64,000 bases of DNA, from the NCBI GenBank assembly GCA_943908475.1, contig CALTTG010000004.1, positions 1 to 64,000 of the forward strand, written 5' to 3'. The translations under genes and the position numbers were made by a program. This DNA is from an uncultured Burkholderiales bacterium (lineage in GTDB: Bacteria; Pseudomonadota; Gammaproteobacteria; Burkholderiales; Burkholderiaceae_C). The notes under the pieces are model-generated. The model was not told the DNA's origin. It saw only the letters and a program-made list of their open reading frames with translations, and searched no databases. Of the stretch, positions 35,220 through 43,860 are shown one piece after another (within the stretch, counting starts at the first letter, position 1; every line of letters begins with the position of its first letter).

Positions 35220-36056
35220 TCAGGCGCCCGCCTTGGGCGCGGGGCGCGAGGGCCCACCCAGGTCCAGTTTGCAGCGCAAACCGGAAGGGATGCGTTGATC
35301 GGCGTTGGGCAGGGTCAGACGAACCCGGAAACTGTTGGACGCCGGATCAATGACCTGATCGACCAGGGTCACGGTGGCCTCCAGGCTGCTGAACATGGGC
35401 AGGTCGGTGCGCACCCTGGCCACCTGACCGATCTGAACCGAGCCGAAATGCGCGGCCGGCACGATGGCCTCCACCCTCAGGGGATCGATGCGAGCCACGC
35501 GCACCACAGGCTCGCGTTCGATGCGCTCGCCTTCCGTGCGGTAGCGTTCGATCACCACCCCGTCAAAGGGGCTTCGCACCTCGCGTTGCTTGAGTTGCGC
35601 GGTGGAGAGTTTGAATTCGCGGGCGGCAACACGCTGGGTTTCACGCGCCTGGGCCACACGTTGCTCGGCCACCCGGGCCTCGGCGTCGGCCTGGTCCAAG
35701 GCCTGGCTGGAGACGAAATTCTGTTTGAGCAGGTCTCGGGTGCGTTCGAGCTTGCGCAAGGCCAGCTCGTGTGCCGCCTGCGCTTGGCGGTATTCGGCAT
35801 CGGCATTGGCGCGCGTTTCCGCCACACTGGCCGAGGCCCTCTCCACCTGAGCGGCCAGTCGGGCAATCAGTTGCCCGGTCTTCACCCGATCACCACGCTC
35901 CACCCGCAGCGTTTCAATGACGCCCACGGCCTGGCTGCCCACATCGGCCACCCGATCAGGCTCGATCAGGCAACCCATGGCCTCGGCGCCCAATGCCAGC
36001 GCCGGCATCCAGGCGAAGGTGCTGCCAGCCCACAAGGTCAAGGCCCACGGTTTCAC
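35220..36056 (-). CDS. Periplasmic adaptor (HlyD/RND membrane-fusion type)
   Basis: About 278 residues. After a signal-like start (ALTLWAGSTFAWMPALALGA) comes the adaptor layout: lipoyl half-motif (VGVIETLRVERGDRVKTGQL), a long helical hairpin (about residues 60-150, rich in Ala, Glu, Gln and Arg), the second lipoyl half (REVRSPFDGVVIERYRTEGE) and a beta-barrel domain (VVRVARIDPLRVEAIVPAAH). I assign the start to a GTG at 36056, which has AGGAG seven bases upstream and yields the signal peptide; the open frame extends 24 codons further. No RND pump gene follows. It lies between the SecA-like gene and the diguanylate cyclase and probably bridges the inner-membrane components to an outer-membrane channel. 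Confidence 0.88.
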   Translation of the reverse strand: MKPWALTLWAGSTFAWMPALALGAEAMGCLIEPDRVADVGSQAVGVIETLRVERGDRVKTGQLIARLAAQVERASASVAETRANADAEYRQAQAAHELALRKLERTRDLLKQNFVSSQALDQADAEARVAEQRVAQARETQRVAAREFKLSTAQLKQREVRSPFDGVVIERYRTEGERIEREPVVRVARIDPLRVEAIVPAAHFGSVQIGQVARVRTDLPMFSSLEATVTLVDQVIDPASNSFRVRLTLPNADQRIPSGLRCKLDLGGPSRPAPKAGA

Positions 36057-36158
36057 TGCTTGGCTCCTGTTCGAAAAATCGCCCAGTTGATCAGGTCTGA
36101 GGCGCTGATGACATGATCGGATGTGCAACGCATTCCAATCAGCGAAAAAAGCACGGTT

Positions 36159-38126
36159 TCAGAGCCAGTCATCTTTGCCCGACCACCGCAACTGCCGCCG
36201 CAGGTGCTGTTGGGCCAACAGGCCCAGCCACCGCTGACCGCGGGCTTGCGCCCCCTGCCGCCGCTGCACGTGCGCACACCACCCACGCACGAACGACGGG
36301 GCCCAGACCACCAGCCGCAACAAGGCCAAACGCCACGTGCCCAAGCCCGCCCGCAAGGTGTCATCCTCCACACTGAGGCAGGTCTCGAACGATCCGGGCT
36401 GCCCTTGGCGCGCCGCACGCCCGATCAATTGACGGTCGATGCGAGCGGAAGGGTTCAATCGGGTGTTGATGACGTGCAAGCCCCCTTGAGCCAAGGTCTC
36501 GTCGGCCACCTGGATGTCGGTGCCCCGGCCCGCCATGTGGGTGGCAATGGTGATCGCCCCAGGCCGCCCCGCCCGAGCCACCACCTCGCGCTCCAGTTGC
36601 CCCTCTTCACTGTCTTGCCGCGCGTTGAGCAAGGCGTGCTCGATACCCGCCTGCAACAGCAGCGCAGACAAGGCCTCGCTGGCCTCCACCGAATCGGTGC
36701 CGATCAAGACCGCTTGCCCCGTCGCCGCACGCGCTCTGGCCGACGCCATCACCGCCTCACGCTGGGCCTCGACCGAGGGGCACAAGCGCCAGCCCAAGTC
36801 CTGCCGCAGGCTGGGCTGCCTCAAAGGCGCGCGCCACACCGGCAGGCCGTACAGGGCCAGCAGTTCGGCGCGCTCTTCCCACAAGGTGCCGCTGAGCCCG
36901 CACAAGCGGTGGTAGCGGGGGAAAAAGGTCTGGTACGTGGTCTGGTTGAGCGTTTCGGTGTCGGGCGGCAGGGGCAGTTTTTCTTTCAGGCAGACCATCT
37001 GGTGCAGTCCGCGAGACCAGGCACGCCCAATGGCCTGCCGCCCGGTGATGCCGTCCACGATCACCACCTCGTCGTCTTGCACCAGATAGTCCACATCGCG
37101 CTTGAGCACATGCAGGGCGCACAGCGCCAGTTCAACCTGTTCGTGGCGGTAGCGCGCCAGACGCCAGGGCCCTTGCTGCCCCTTGACCAGCTCTTGCAAA
37201 CGCTCTTCGCCCGCAGGACTCAACCGAGCTTGCAATGCGCCGCTGACCTTGAAGTGATGACCGGCCAACAGTTGTTGCGCCAAGAACATGGCCATGCGCT
37301 GGGGGCGATCACGTCCGCCTTGCACGGGCTGAGACAGGATCAAGGGCGTGCACGCCTCATCGATCAGGATGGAATCAGCCTCGTCCAGCACCGCCATGCA
37401 CAGGCCCCTGAGCACCACCTGGTGCAGTGCACCGCTGGCCATGGCCGCTTGGTCACGCAGGTGGTCGAACACCACCTCACGGGCCGTGACGTGCACGATG
37501 TCTTGCGCATACGCCTGCTGGCGCCCCGTGGTGTCGGTGCTGGCGGTGACGCAGGCCGCCGTGAGCCCCAACGCATCGTAGAGCGACGACCAGGTCTGCA
37601 GGTCGCGGCGCGCCAGGTAGTCGTTGGCGGTCATGGCGTGCACGGGCACATGGGCCAGGGCCGCCACCGAACTGGCCAAGGCCACCACGGCCGATTTGCC
37701 CTCGCCCGTGGCCATTTCGATGAGGCGACCGTCAAGCATCCAGCGTGCGGCCAGCCATTGCGCATCGTGCAGCTGCCAGCCTCGTTGGCGCTGCATGACC
37801 GAGCCCACCGCGCCCATGGCCTCGGCCACTTGCTCAGGCTGAAACCCGCTCATGGCCAGATCGGCGCGCAAGGCCAGCAGGTCGGCGTGCCGCGTGACCT
37901 CGTCTTTGAACGACCAGCGCAGCACAGCATCGTGAACCTGGGCCAGCCACCGCCGCTGCCCCACCCTCGCGGGCGCGGCCGGGGCCTTGAGCCATTGCGA
38001 CACCCACACCCAGGTGAAGTTCTGCCGCAGCTCAGGTTGGGGCCGGATCGGGTAGCGGCCATGCACAGGGCCAGGAACCGGCAGGGCACTGTCTCCCCAA
38101 CTCAGGCCTGTCATCGCCAGGCTCAT
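36159..38126 (-). CDS. SecA-like preprotein translocase ATPase (short paralogue)
   Basis: A 655-residue SecA homologue, clearly shorter than housekeeping SecA (about 900). Visible motor motifs: Walker A MATGEGKSAVVALA at about 139, MTANDYLARRD, DEAD-box variant LDEADSILIDEACTPLIL at about 247, VDYLVQDDEVVIVDGITGR, LSGTLWEE, and the second motor domain THMAGRGTDIQV at about 530 with RIDRQLIGRAARQGQPGSFE. The preprotein-cross-linking region is present. After the second motor domain only about 80 residues remain, so the helical wing/scaffold region is reduced and the C-terminal zinc-binding linker is absent. The start overlaps the M50 fusion gene by 4 bases, so the two are coupled. It is presumably a dedicated motor for the neighbouring export genes, not the general secretion ATPase. 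Confidence 0.93.
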   Translation of the reverse strand: MSLAMTGLSWGDSALPVPGPVHGRYPIRPQPELRQNFTWVWVSQWLKAPAAPARVGQRRWLAQVHDAVLRWSFKDEVTRHADLLALRADLAMSGFQPEQVAEAMGAVGSVMQRQRGWQLHDAQWLAARWMLDGRLIEMATGEGKSAVVALASSVAALAHVPVHAMTANDYLARRDLQTWSSLYDALGLTAACVTASTDTTGRQQAYAQDIVHVTAREVVFDHLRDQAAMASGALHQVVLRGLCMAVLDEADSILIDEACTPLILSQPVQGGRDRPQRMAMFLAQQLLAGHHFKVSGALQARLSPAGEERLQELVKGQQGPWRLARYRHEQVELALCALHVLKRDVDYLVQDDEVVIVDGITGRQAIGRAWSRGLHQMVCLKEKLPLPPDTETLNQTTYQTFFPRYHRLCGLSGTLWEERAELLALYGLPVWRAPLRQPSLRQDLGWRLCPSVEAQREAVMASARARAATGQAVLIGTDSVEASEALSALLLQAGIEHALLNARQDSEEGQLEREVVARAGRPGAITIATHMAGRGTDIQVADETLAQGGLHVINTRLNPSARIDRQLIGRAARQGQPGSFETCLSVEDDTLRAGLGTWRLALLRLVVWAPSFVRGWCAHVQRRQGAQARGQRWLGLLAQQHLRRQLRWSGKDDWL

Positions 38127-40291
38127 GTTTGAACGTCAGAGAAATGACGCAGCAAGAGCTGTCGAACCCGTCGCATGGCGCTGGTCATCAGCGACTCTGG
38201 CTTGAGCTCGAGCCGCACCTGGGCCAGACCGCCCGTGCGGGGCAGCGACTCGGTGAGGTCGATGTCGACCACGTGGGCGGGCAGCAGCGGCCGCAGGCCG
38301 TCCGGGTCCTTCGGGTCGGTGGGCACCGGTCCGCCCATGCGGTCGGCCAGCGCCGCCGAGGGCAGCTGCTCGTGGGTCGACGGCACCTCGCGGTACATGC
38401 GGGCGCCCCACGTGCGGCCCGGCTGCTCGGCCAGCACCACTTCCACACGACGCAGGCGCGCGCGAACCTCTTCGACATCCGACTGAGGCACCACGGCCCG
38501 TACCACGGCGTGCCCCGGCGACATCACGTAGGCCAGCAAGTCGCCTTGATTGACCTCACGCCCCTCCAGATCCGCGCCACGAGACAGCGAGAACACCCCG
38601 TCACGCGGCGCCCTGACCACCAGCGAGGCCATGTCGCGCTCGATGCGTGCCAGGGCCTCTCGATCTCGCGCCGCCGCCTCTTGGGCGTTCTTCATCTTCA
38701 GGGGCTCGACGCCAAAAGCCGCGTTGAACTCAGCGTCGCTTCGCTCAATCTGCATCAGCATCGCATCGCGCTGCGTGGCCAGCGTGTCCGAGCTCAGGCT
38801 GATCAGGGCGTCGCCCTTTCGCACCGGCTGATCGGGCCGAACCCACACCGTTTCCACACGCCCGTCGATGGCCGCTCGCACTTTGGCATCGTCGGGCAAC
38901 CAGACCACACCATCGACCACCAGCGACGACGGGAGGGGCAAAGCCATGATGGCGGTCAGGCCCACCCCGGAGGCCAGCACCAGCATGACCGTGATCCGCC
39001 CACGCGCCGCCATGTAGGCCGGCAGCTGCCGCACTGAATCCACCAGGCCGCTCAAGGGCACGATCACCAGGGTCCAGAACGACCAGCCCGCCACCAGCAA
39101 GCCCAGCACGCTGGCCTTGGCCGCCGCCCAGCCCACGATCATCAGGCTGATCAAACACCGGTAACACCACGCCAGCGGGGCATACACCCACAACGCCACA
39201 CGCTCCAGGCCATCACTGGCCACGGGGAGCTGGCTGTCCGCGGGGGCCTCCAGCCTCAAGCACCACAGCGCCAGCCGACGCCAACGGTGCGACAACAACT
39301 GGCTGCTCCGGGTCGACAGGTTGGGCAGATCCAGCGCGTCGCACATCATGTAGTAGCCGTCCAGCTTCATGAGCGGATTGCCATTGAAGAGGAACGACGA
39401 CAGGGTGCCCAGCGTGAGCACCACGAATGCGCCCTGCCGCAGCCAGCCCTCTTCCACCGTCAACCAGACCCAGCCCCCCAGGGCGGCCAGGAAAAGTTCG
39501 ACGATGATGCCCGCCGCACTGATTCGGGCTCGCTGCCATCGGCTGCTCAATCGGTTGGCGGCCGACGCATCGACATACGGCAAAGGCACGAACAGGAAGA
39601 AGTTCACCCCGACCTCGGGCACATCGCAACCAAAGCGTCGCAAGGTGAGCGCGTGCCCCAGCTCATGCAACGCCTTCATGCAGGGGTAAGCCAGCCAGGC
39701 CAGGGCCAGGTAGCTCGGCGAAAAGAAATGGATGCGGGCGTAGGTCAAGACCGCGCGCAGATCGCTGAGCAAGGCCCACGCCGCGCCCAGCACCACGACC
39801 AGCCACAGCATCTGCGCCCAGCGCGACCACATCCAGCGGCTCAGCCAGGTCACCCGCTCCAGCCACATCGACGGGTTGAACAAGCCCATCCGGAAAGACA
39901 GGGGATTGAGTTTGGCGCGTTGGAGACGCCGCTGGCGTTCGTCGTCCACCTGCAACTGCTGGCGCACATCGGGCGTGACTTCGGCCTGGATCAGCCCCGC
40001 ATCGGTCATCTGCCCCAGGATGCGGATCACGTCGTGCTGCGACGGCGCCGTGTCACCTTGCAGGCGCAGCAAGTGCTGCCAGATTTCCTCGACGGTCAGG
40101 CGCCCATCGAGGCGCCCGACCAACTGGTAGGCGTGGGCATTGACCCGATGGTGTCGACCGGTGGCTTGGTTGAACAGCACATACCAGGCCTGCCCGCGGG
40201 TGGTTTGCATGCGCACCGACACATGCGGGCGCAAGCGAGGGTGCAGCCCCGAGATGCGGTACCAGTGGGGGGAAAACAGCGCGTCCTGCAT
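38123..40291 (-). CDS. PqqD-like + M50 zinc metalloprotease + HlyD fusion
   Basis: A 722-residue membrane protein with three parts. Residues about 15-105 resemble a PqqD/winged-helix peptide-binding domain (YVLFNQATGRHHRVNAHAYQ). Residues about 155-440 are a multi-helix M50 (site-2 protease) domain with zinc motif HELGH at about 209-213 and the third-ligand segment NGNPLMKLDGYYM at about 301-313. Residues about 470-722 form a HlyD-type adaptor with lipoyl halves (AIDGRVETVWVRPDQPVRKG; VVRAPRDGVFSLSRGADLEG). Catalytic residues are intact. Such YydH-like proteins are linked to peptide processing and export. It overlaps the SecA-like gene downstream and lies 15 bases after the GAF-HlyD gene, forming one operon. 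Confidence 0.92.
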   Translation of the reverse strand: MQDALFSPHWYRISGLHPRLRPHVSVRMQTTRGQAWYVLFNQATGRHHRVNAHAYQLVGRLDGRLTVEEIWQHLLRLQGDTAPSQHDVIRILGQMTDAGLIQAEVTPDVRQQLQVDDERQRRLQRAKLNPLSFRMGLFNPSMWLERVTWLSRWMWSRWAQMLWLVVVLGAAWALLSDLRAVLTYARIHFFSPSYLALAWLAYPCMKALHELGHALTLRRFGCDVPEVGVNFFLFVPLPYVDASAANRLSSRWQRARISAAGIIVELFLAALGGWVWLTVEEGWLRQGAFVVLTLGTLSSFLFNGNPLMKLDGYYMMCDALDLPNLSTRSSQLLSHRWRRLALWCLRLEAPADSQLPVASDGLERVALWVYAPLAWCYRCLISLMIVGWAAAKASVLGLLVAGWSFWTLVIVPLSGLVDSVRQLPAYMAARGRITVMLVLASGVGLTAIMALPLPSSLVVDGVVWLPDDAKVRAAIDGRVETVWVRPDQPVRKGDALISLSSDTLATQRDAMLMQIERSDAEFNAAFGVEPLKMKNAQEAAARDREALARIERDMASLVVRAPRDGVFSLSRGADLEGREVNQGDLLAYVMSPGHAVVRAVVPQSDVEEVRARLRRVEVVLAEQPGRTWGARMYREVPSTHEQLPSAALADRMGGPVPTDPKDPDGLRPLLPAHVVDIDLTESLPRTGGLAQVRLELKPESLMTSAMRRVRQLLLRHFSDVQT

Positions 40292-40306
40292 GCACTGGCC
40301 CTTCGC

Positions 40307-41803
40307 TCAGAACCAGGTCCACCAGAGCATGCGCGCCTGGTGCCAGGCCCGTTCCGCCCAGCGCACCAGCAAGGCCCGGTGGGCCAACTGGACCTGAACA
40401 ACGCCCTGAAGACCGGGGCGCAAACCAGCCAGGCCTGCGCCATTGCCGGTCGGCGAGGCTTCGACCTCGTACCGCACCCCATCTTCGGTGTGGATGGCCA
40501 CGGGCGTGACGCGATCAAGCACCAGCGAGATCACTTGACCCGGCATGGCCGCCAGGCGCAAGCCGGCCAGCTGACCACTGCGCAACTCGGGCACATCGCC
40601 CTCTTCCACCGACAACACCACGCGCCAATCCAAACCGGGGGCCAGCGTCAACAAGGTCTCGCCGCGTTTGACCGGCGCACCCAGCTGCTGGTGCAAGTCA
40701 CCTTGAATGACCACCCCGTCGAACGGCGCCACCAGCTTGAGCCGCTGCAACTGCTGGTCCACCAGATTCAGTTGTGCCTTGGCCTCTGACATGCGGGCCT
40801 GAGCCTGTGCGGCACCCGCGCGATCACCCCGCGCAAAGGCCTCGGCGAAGGCATTTTCCTGCTGCGCCACCTCGGCCTCACGGGCACGCCGCGCATTGCG
40901 CAAGTCGTCGTCCGACAACTCGGCCAACAACTGGCCGGCCTTGACCACGTCGCCCGGGCGCACATGCACCGACCGCAAGAACCCGTCTTGTGACGCACTC
41001 ATCACGCGTTGCACCGCGCCCTCGAGCTTGGCCTCGGCGGTCACATGCTGCGGCAGAGGCCACAACAGGCCGGCCAGCAGCACCAAGGTGGCGGCCGACA
41101 GCCCCCAGCGCAAATGCCGCTCGCGTGGGTCCCTCAAGCGATGCATGAGGATCAGCACGGCCGACCGCAAACGCTCGGTCCACGGCCGGTCCAACTTGTG
41201 GCGCAGCACCATCAAAGGGGCCAGGCCCACGGCCAGCTGCTCGACCCAGCGAATTTCTTCTTGCGAAAATTCGCCCAACGACCGATCTCGCATCGGATGG
41301 GGACTCAGGGGGTCAGAGACCACCGAGCGCTCGCAAGTCAGCACCCCCACCACACGCCCTTTCTGGGCCAGGGGCACGGTCAGCACCCCGGCCAAGCCCT
41401 GGGTCTTGTAGAGCGTCTGATGGGCCAAGGTGATGCGTGTTTCGGACCGTCCTTGGGACGGCCAGACCAAGGTCGCGCGCTGGTGCATCGCCTCCAGCAT
41501 CGCCTGCTGCAATTCAGGCATGGCCGCGCCATCGTCCACCACCACACCATCAGACAAGGCCATCACGCGGAGCTGCCCGGACACCAGCCACCCCATGGAC
41601 ACCCGCAGGCAGCCCAAACGCTGGTTGACTTCCGAGACGATTTCAGCGGCACTGGTTTGCCAGTCTGGCGCTTGCAACGCAGCCAACAGGCACGCCAGCA
41701 GGTCGACCGACGCATCGGCCTGGCGGGCAGACGGATCAGGCACCGCAGGCCGAAGCTCGGGGGAGTTCGGTGCAATCGCCGGACGAGTACTCACGGGTGT
41801 CAT
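40307..41803 (-). CDS. GAF-domain + HlyD-type adaptor fusion
   Basis: About 498 residues. The N-terminal half has a GAF-like sensory domain (EIVSEVNQRLGCLRVSMGWL; GLAGVLTVPLAQKGRVVGVL), then one membrane helix at about 233-250 (WGLSAATLVLLAGLLWPLP), then a HlyD-type adaptor: VMSASQDGFLRSVHVRPGDV, a helical hairpin, and LVAPFDGVVIQGDLHQQLGA. A cytoplasmic small-molecule sensor fused to a periplasmic adaptor is unusual. I choose the ATG at 41803; the frame is open further upstream, but that region overlaps the promoter of the divergent regulator. It is the first gene of the operon running through the M50 fusion, SecA-like and adaptor genes. Confidence 0.88.
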   Translation of the reverse strand: MTPVSTRPAIAPNSPELRPAVPDPSARQADASVDLLACLLAALQAPDWQTSAAEIVSEVNQRLGCLRVSMGWLVSGQLRVMALSDGVVVDDGAAMPELQQAMLEAMHQRATLVWPSQGRSETRITLAHQTLYKTQGLAGVLTVPLAQKGRVVGVLTCERSVVSDPLSPHPMRDRSLGEFSQEEIRWVEQLAVGLAPLMVLRHKLDRPWTERLRSAVLILMHRLRDPRERHLRWGLSAATLVLLAGLLWPLPQHVTAEAKLEGAVQRVMSASQDGFLRSVHVRPGDVVKAGQLLAELSDDDLRNARRAREAEVAQQENAFAEAFARGDRAGAAQAQARMSEAKAQLNLVDQQLQRLKLVAPFDGVVIQGDLHQQLGAPVKRGETLLTLAPGLDWRVVLSVEEGDVPELRSGQLAGLRLAAMPGQVISLVLDRVTPVAIHTEDGVRYEVEASPTGNGAGLAGLRPGLQGVVQVQLAHRALLVRWAERAWHQARMLWWTWF

Positions 41804-41956
41804 GTCGTCGGTCAAAGGCGCCCCACAGGAGGAGCGGGAAGTTGAAGACAGTGCCGAAGATGCACTGACACGTGCCCTATGATCAGGTTTTCGCCGTGTG
41901 ACAAATGCCGAAAAAGCACGGAAAAGACGAACCAAAGACATCGCCCAGGAGGCCCC

Positions 41957-42685
41957 ATGAAAGTTTTGCTGATCGACGACCACCCCCTCATCCTGGCTGC
42001 GCTGCAATCGGTCATTCAGGGCCTGGGTGACAACGTGGTGGTGTCGTCGGCCTCCAGCGGACGCGCCGCACGCGACATGCTGCGCAACGACAGCACGTTC
42101 GAACTGGTGCTGCTGGACCTGCACCTTGGCGACGCCGATGGTTTTGACCTGCTCACCGAGTTCCGCGCGGCCTACCCCGCCCTGCCCGTGGTGGTGATTT
42201 CGGCCTCCGATCGCACCAGCGACGTGATCCGCTCCATCGACATGGGCGCCATGGGCTTCGTGCCCAAGCGGGCCAGCAACGAAACCCTGGTCGAGGCCTT
42301 GCAGCAGGTGGTGTCAGGCGGTGTGTATGTGCCGCCCATGAACATGAGCAGCGAAGTCATTGGCACGGCCATGACCCCTGCGCAACGCGTGCAGGCCGAG
42401 GCCTACGACTCGGGCTTCCAGACCACGCCGTCGCTGTCGCAACTGGGCCTGACCCCGCGCCAGACCGACGTCCTGGCCTTGCTGCTCAAGGGGCAACCCA
42501 ACAAATTGATCGCGCGCGAATTGGGCCTGTCGGTCGAAACCGTCAAGGACCATGTGGCCGCCGTGTTGCGAGCACTGAATGTCAGCTCGCGCACCCAAGC
42601 GGTCATCGCGGTCAGCCAGATGCTCAAGAACCAGGGCAGCAGCGCGCCCGGCGGGTTCTCGGCCTGGAACCCTGTGCGTCGCTGA
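41957..42685 (+). CDS. LuxR-family response regulator (NarL type)
   Basis: A 242-residue two-component regulator. The receiver shows KVLLIDDHPLILAALQSVIQ, the phosphoacceptor in LVLLDLHLGDADGFDLL and a conserved Lys in GFVPKRAS. A linker of about 35 residues (about 125-160) leads to the LuxR helix-turn-helix LTPRQTDVLALLLKGQPNKL, IARELGLSVETVKDHVAAVL. A near-perfect ribosome-binding site (AGGAGG) precedes the ATG. It is divergent from the GAF-HlyD/M50/SecA-like operon with 153 bases between start codons, so it is the natural candidate regulator of that operon. No cognate kinase is adjacent. Confidence 0.94.
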   Translation: MKVLLIDDHPLILAALQSVIQGLGDNVVVSSASSGRAARDMLRNDSTFELVLLDLHLGDADGFDLLTEFRAAYPALPVVVISASDRTSDVIRSIDMGAMGFVPKRASNETLVEALQQVVSGGVYVPPMNMSSEVIGTAMTPAQRVQAEAYDSGFQTTPSLSQLGLTPRQTDVLALLLKGQPNKLIARELGLSVETVKDHVAAVLRALNVSSRTQAVIAVSQMLKNQGSSAPGGFSAWNPVRR

Positions 42686-42693
42686 GCCCTCGC

Positions 42694-42716
42694 AGCCCCG
42701 GGAATTCCCGGGGGCT
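42694..42716. terminator. Hairpin after the LuxR-type regulator (18-base palindrome)
   Basis: Positions 42696-42713 form an 18-base perfect palindrome (CCCC-GGGAATTCCC-GGGG) with further pairing outside, just 8 bases after the stop codon. It could be a rho-independent-like hairpin but no T-run follows, so termination is only likely. Confidence 0.45.
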
Positions 42717-42771
42717 CCAAATTGGCAGGCCTCGCCACATTGCGCCCGATTGATGCGATCATATTAAACGA

Positions 42772-43860
42772 ATGCCCCGTGGTTCCAAGGGGCGTCGAAT
42801 TGCTCTCGCAAGCGCTACTGCCATGCTGATTTCCTCCTTGCACCTGCGTGCACTGGCCGACACCCTGGACATGGTGGGTGTGCCTTCTGACGCCGTGATT
42901 CAGGACACCGGCCTCCCCTCGTTGGACACCCTGAGCGATTCGCAATGGGTGCCCCAGGAGTGGTTTGACCGCCTGATGTGTGCCAGCATCCGGGCCACGG
43001 GCGATCCGGGCTTCGGACTGCGCGCCAGCACCAGCCTCGCCGTGATGCGCCATGGCTTCAGCGCCCTGTTGGTGATGCACTCGGCCAGCCTTCGCCAGTC
43101 GTTGGACGACATCCAGCGTTATGTGCCTCTGTACCTGGAGCGCTCAGAGCTGTGCCTGAGCGAGCATGACGGCGTGCTGCGCATCGTGGTCGACCCCATT
43201 GGCGTGAGTGACGACGGACGGCGCTTTCGCGCCGACTACCTGGTCTTGGGGTTGCTGCAGATGATGCGGTTTGCCGGCGCCCGAAATGCTGACCTTCATC
43301 GGGTGTGTTTCAAACACGAAGCCCCTGCTTATGCCGACCGTTGCCGTGAACTGATCGGCCCCCAAGTGTGCTTTGGGCAGCCCGCCACGGAGATCCATCT
43401 GGCCAGCCACGTGCTCGACCGGCCTCTGACCAGCCGCAATGACGCCATGTACGCCATGGTCAAGGCCCGCGCCGAAATGGCCCTGGCCACCGTGAGCTCG
43501 CGCCGTGATTTGTTGACCCGGGTGCGCTCGGTGCTGCACCAGACCCTGCACGAAGCCCCCACCATGGCCAAGGTGGCCCAACATCTCAAAGTGAGCGACC
43601 GCACCTTGCGGCGCCAGTTGGCCGAACTGGATGTGAGCTTCCAGACCCTGCTGGCCGACTGCCAGCGAGAGGTGGCCATGGCCATGCTGGCCTCGGGCGA
43701 ACATTGCATCAAGCAAGTGGCCTCGGCCACCGGCTTTTCCTCGCCCAGTTGCTTCCACCGCGCCTTCCGGCGCTGGACGGGCGACACCCCGCAAGCGTGG
43801 GCAGGAGGGCTGATCAAGCCTTCAGCAAGTCCCGCCGAGCCTCGTCGTATTCGCGCCTGA
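42772..43860 (+). CDS. AraC-family transcriptional regulator
   Basis: A 362-residue regulator of the ArgR/OruR-like subgroup: an N-terminal AraC-type ligand-binding domain (about residues 20-210, with SLDDIQRYVPLYLERSELCL) and a C-terminal double helix-turn-helix (MAKVAQHLKVSDRTLRRQLA; QVASATGFSSPSCFHRAFRR; WTGDTPQAWA). Start may be the first ATG or the internal ATG at 42823 (LISSLHLRALADTLD). An AT-rich GATCATATTAAAC lies just before the start. Its last 47 bases overlap the 3' end of the convergent nitronate monooxygenase gene. Target genes unknown; the neighbouring fatty-acid oxidation genes are candidates. Confidence 0.92.
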   Translation: MPRGSKGRRIALASATAMLISSLHLRALADTLDMVGVPSDAVIQDTGLPSLDTLSDSQWVPQEWFDRLMCASIRATGDPGFGLRASTSLAVMRHGFSALLVMHSASLRQSLDDIQRYVPLYLERSELCLSEHDGVLRIVVDPIGVSDDGRRFRADYLVLGLLQMMRFAGARNADLHRVCFKHEAPAYADRCRELIGPQVCFGQPATEIHLASHVLDRPLTSRNDAMYAMVKARAEMALATVSSRRDLLTRVRSVLHQTLHEAPTMAKVAQHLKVSDRTLRRQLAELDVSFQTLLADCQREVAMAMLASGEHCIKQVASATGFSSPSCFHRAFRRWTGDTPQAWAGGLIKPSASPAEPRRIRA

